7,891 bases of DNA from contig JAJDCV010000226.1 in assembly GCA_029260675.1 (NCBI GenBank), positions 1 to 7,891 on the forward strand, read 5' to 3'. Positions 6,513 through 7,891 of the stretch are shown here, piece by piece. The notes beneath the pieces were generated by a model that saw only the letters and a list, made by a program, of their open reading frames with translations, was not told the origin of the DNA and did no database searches. The stretch's first letter is position 1. Each line of letters opens with the position of its first letter. The stretch comes from Phycisphaeraceae bacterium (GTDB lineage Bacteria; Planctomycetota; Phycisphaerae; Phycisphaerales; Phycisphaeraceae). Position numbers and translations under genes: made by a program.

Positions 6513-7891
6513 ATGGAACTGATGATGAGCAACGCGTATTTCTCCTTCGCCCTGATCGTCCTGGGCTTTGGCTTCCTGATCTTCGTCCACGAGTTGGGCC
6601 ACTTCCTGGTCGCCAAGATGGTCGGGATCAAGACCACCCAGTTCGCGATCGGGTTCGGGCACTCGCTGCTGACCTGGCGCAAGGGCCTGGGGTTCCGCAC
6701 CGGGACGACCGAGCCAGAGTATGAAAAGCTTTTAGCCGAGGGCGCAGACCCGTCAACGCTCGGCGAGACCGAGTACCGTTTGAACTACATCCCCCTGGGC
6801 GGCTACGTCAAGATGCTCGGGCAGGAGGACATGGACCCCACCGCGCGAAGCGAAGACCCCCGCGCGTTTAACAATAAATCCGTCTCCGCACGCTTCGCCG
6901 TCATCTCCGCCGGCGTCATCATGAACATCATCTTCGGGATGATCTTCTTCGTGATCGCGTTCATGTCCGGCGTAAAGTTCCCCCCCGCGATCGTCGGCGC
7001 CGTCGCCCCGAACGCCCCCGCCGCCACGACCTACGCACAGGGCCATGAAAACGACCCCGCCTACCTGGGCCTGCAACCGGACGACCAGATTCTCAGTATC
7101 GACGGCAAAGAAGTCGGCGACATGATGGACGTTCAGACGACGACCGTCCTCGCAAGTGAAGGTGTGCCCCTGTCGATGACCGTCAAGCGGCCCGGCGAAC
7201 ACGGTGAGTTGGTCTTCCCGATCGTGCCGGAAACCCTGAAATCTCTGGGGCTTTTCTGGATAGGGATCGATCCCCCGTTGAGCCTGGAGATCCTTAAAGT
7301 CGAAGGCGACAGCGAGGCCGAAGCCGCCGGGCTGACCAAGGGCATGGTCATCACCGCCGTCAATGGCGCGACGGTCGACAGCTTCGCCAAGTACGAAGCG
7401 GTACTCACCGCCGATCAGGGACTCGAAGCCGCCGTCACTTTTACGAATCCTAAAAACGGGCACAACGTAGATATCAGCGTCGCAGCCACGCCACAACTTA
7501 CAAGGCAAGGCGACGGCCCGCTTAACCTCATGGGCCTGCTCCCACCGATTAAGATCCTGGAAGTACTCAAGAATCACCCCGCCGCAGAGGCAGGTGTTGA
7601 ACCCGGTGATATCGTCGCATCAATCGGAAACGTCACCTGGCCTGATTACAACACGTTCCGGGACGTCATCGAGAGTGCTAACCGCAAGCCGCTGACGATG
7701 ACCGTTCTTCGCGGCGGCGAAGAAATTGAAATAGGCCCGATCACGCCAGACAAAAACAACCACATCGGCGTCCGCGGTTTCAAGGCCGCTATTGAAACAA
7801 ACATCCTCTGCAACACCATCCCCGGTTCCCCGGCCGAGGGCTCGAACATCATCCCCGGCTCAAAATTCACGTCGGTCAACGGCCAGCCCCT
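6513..7891 (+). CDS. rseP: RseP-type site-2 intramembrane zinc metalloprotease with multiple PDZ domains, 3' end outside window
   Basis: Site-2 proteases cut substrates such as anti-sigma factors within the membrane during envelope-stress signalling. The 459 visible codons start at ATG 6513, with alternative ATGs at 6522 and 6525 and no clear Shine-Dalgarno. The first membrane segment, about residues 10-32, carries the zinc motif HELGH (His26, Glu27, His30). Next come FAIGFG, YIPLGGYVKMLGQED (92-106) and FNNKSV, then a second membrane segment at about 128-150. There the usual AGPxxN reads AGVIMN, with Val135 in place of proline. About 20 extra residues rich in Glu (66-86) precede the YIPLGGY segment. 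PDZ-like segments follow at about 158-250, 258-335 and 345-425, and a fourth begins at about 428 and runs off the window. E. coli RseP has two PDZ domains and about 450 residues in total, so this protein is clearly larger. The second catalytic motif (LDG) and the last membrane segments must lie beyond the edge. The position after dxr is a common gene order. Confidence 0.94.
   Translation, partial: MELMMSNAYFSFALIVLGFGFLIFVHELGHFLVAKMVGIKTTQFAIGFGHSLLTWRKGLGFRTGTTEPEYEKLLAEGADPSTLGETEYRLNYIPLGGYVKMLGQEDMDPTARSEDPRAFNNKSVSARFAVISAGVIMNIIFGMIFFVIAFMSGVKFPPAIVGAVAPNAPAATTYAQGHENDPAYLGLQPDDQILSIDGKEVGDMMDVQTTTVLASEGVPLSMTVKRPGEHGELVFPIVPETLKSLGLFWIGIDPPLSLEILKVEGDSEAEAAGLTKGMVITAVNGATVDSFAKYEAVLTADQGLEAAVTFTNPKNGHNVDISVAATPQLTRQGDGPLNLMGLLPPIKILEVLKNHPAAEAGVEPGDIVASIGNVTWPDYNTFRDVIESANRKPLTMTVLRGGEEIEIGPITPDKNNHIGVRGFKAAIETNILCNTIPGSPAEGSNIIPGSKFTSVNGQP

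Noticed and set aside
6753..7577. Long antisense open frame (274 codons) over rseP
   Set aside because: The opposite strand clearly encodes a site-2 protease with HELGH and PDZ segments. The antisense translation is glycine- and aspartate-rich, with no family motif, as expected for a shadow frame in GC-rich DNA.

Overview
The window looks like ordinary chromosomal DNA from a GC-rich bacterium. It holds five housekeeping or regulatory genes, all on the + strand, with the first and last cut by the window edges. The best guess for the source is a planctomycete, possibly a member of the Phycisphaerae. That is an inference from the GC-rich coding style, the weak or absent Shine-Dalgarno sequences before most genes, the rne-dxr-rseP order and the large multi-PDZ RseP. 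No rRNA or taxonomic marker is present to prove it.

Layout. Positions 2-661 hold the C-terminal part of S-adenosylmethionine synthetase (metK). A 110-bp gap follows, with a stem-loop just before the next gene. Positions 772-2541 hold PTS enzyme I (ptsI), with all its key active-site residues intact. Positions 2542-2763 are a 222-bp non-coding gap. It contains the most unusual DNA here: two 35-bp arrays of a degenerate 7-bp repeat (AAGTCGA / TCGACTT), in opposite orientations around a 38-bp spacer, followed by nine C residues that run straight into the next start codon. Positions 2764-5235 hold an RNase E/G-family endoribonuclease with a long, charged, low-complexity C-terminal tail carrying four arginine/lysine-rich blocks. 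Positions 5232-6452 hold dxr (isoprenoid precursor synthesis), which overlaps the RNase stop codon by 4 nt. Positions 6513-7891 hold the first 459 codons of an RseP-type intramembrane site-2 protease with three complete PDZ-like segments and the start of a fourth.

How the genes relate. rne, dxr and rseP are close together and probably co-transcribed. The ATGA overlap plus a good AGGAG site suggests that dxr translation is coupled to rne. The dxr-rseP pairing is common in bacteria, but the usual uppS and cdsA upstream partners are replaced here by the RNase gene. metK and ptsI have no obvious functional link to each other or to the rne cluster.

I found no CRISPR array, tRNA, rRNA, insertion sequence, phage gene or defence system. 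No new multi-gene system is visible. The points worth a second look are the inverted heptamer arrays before rne, the RNase tail, the PDZ expansion in RseP and the stem-loop before ptsI.
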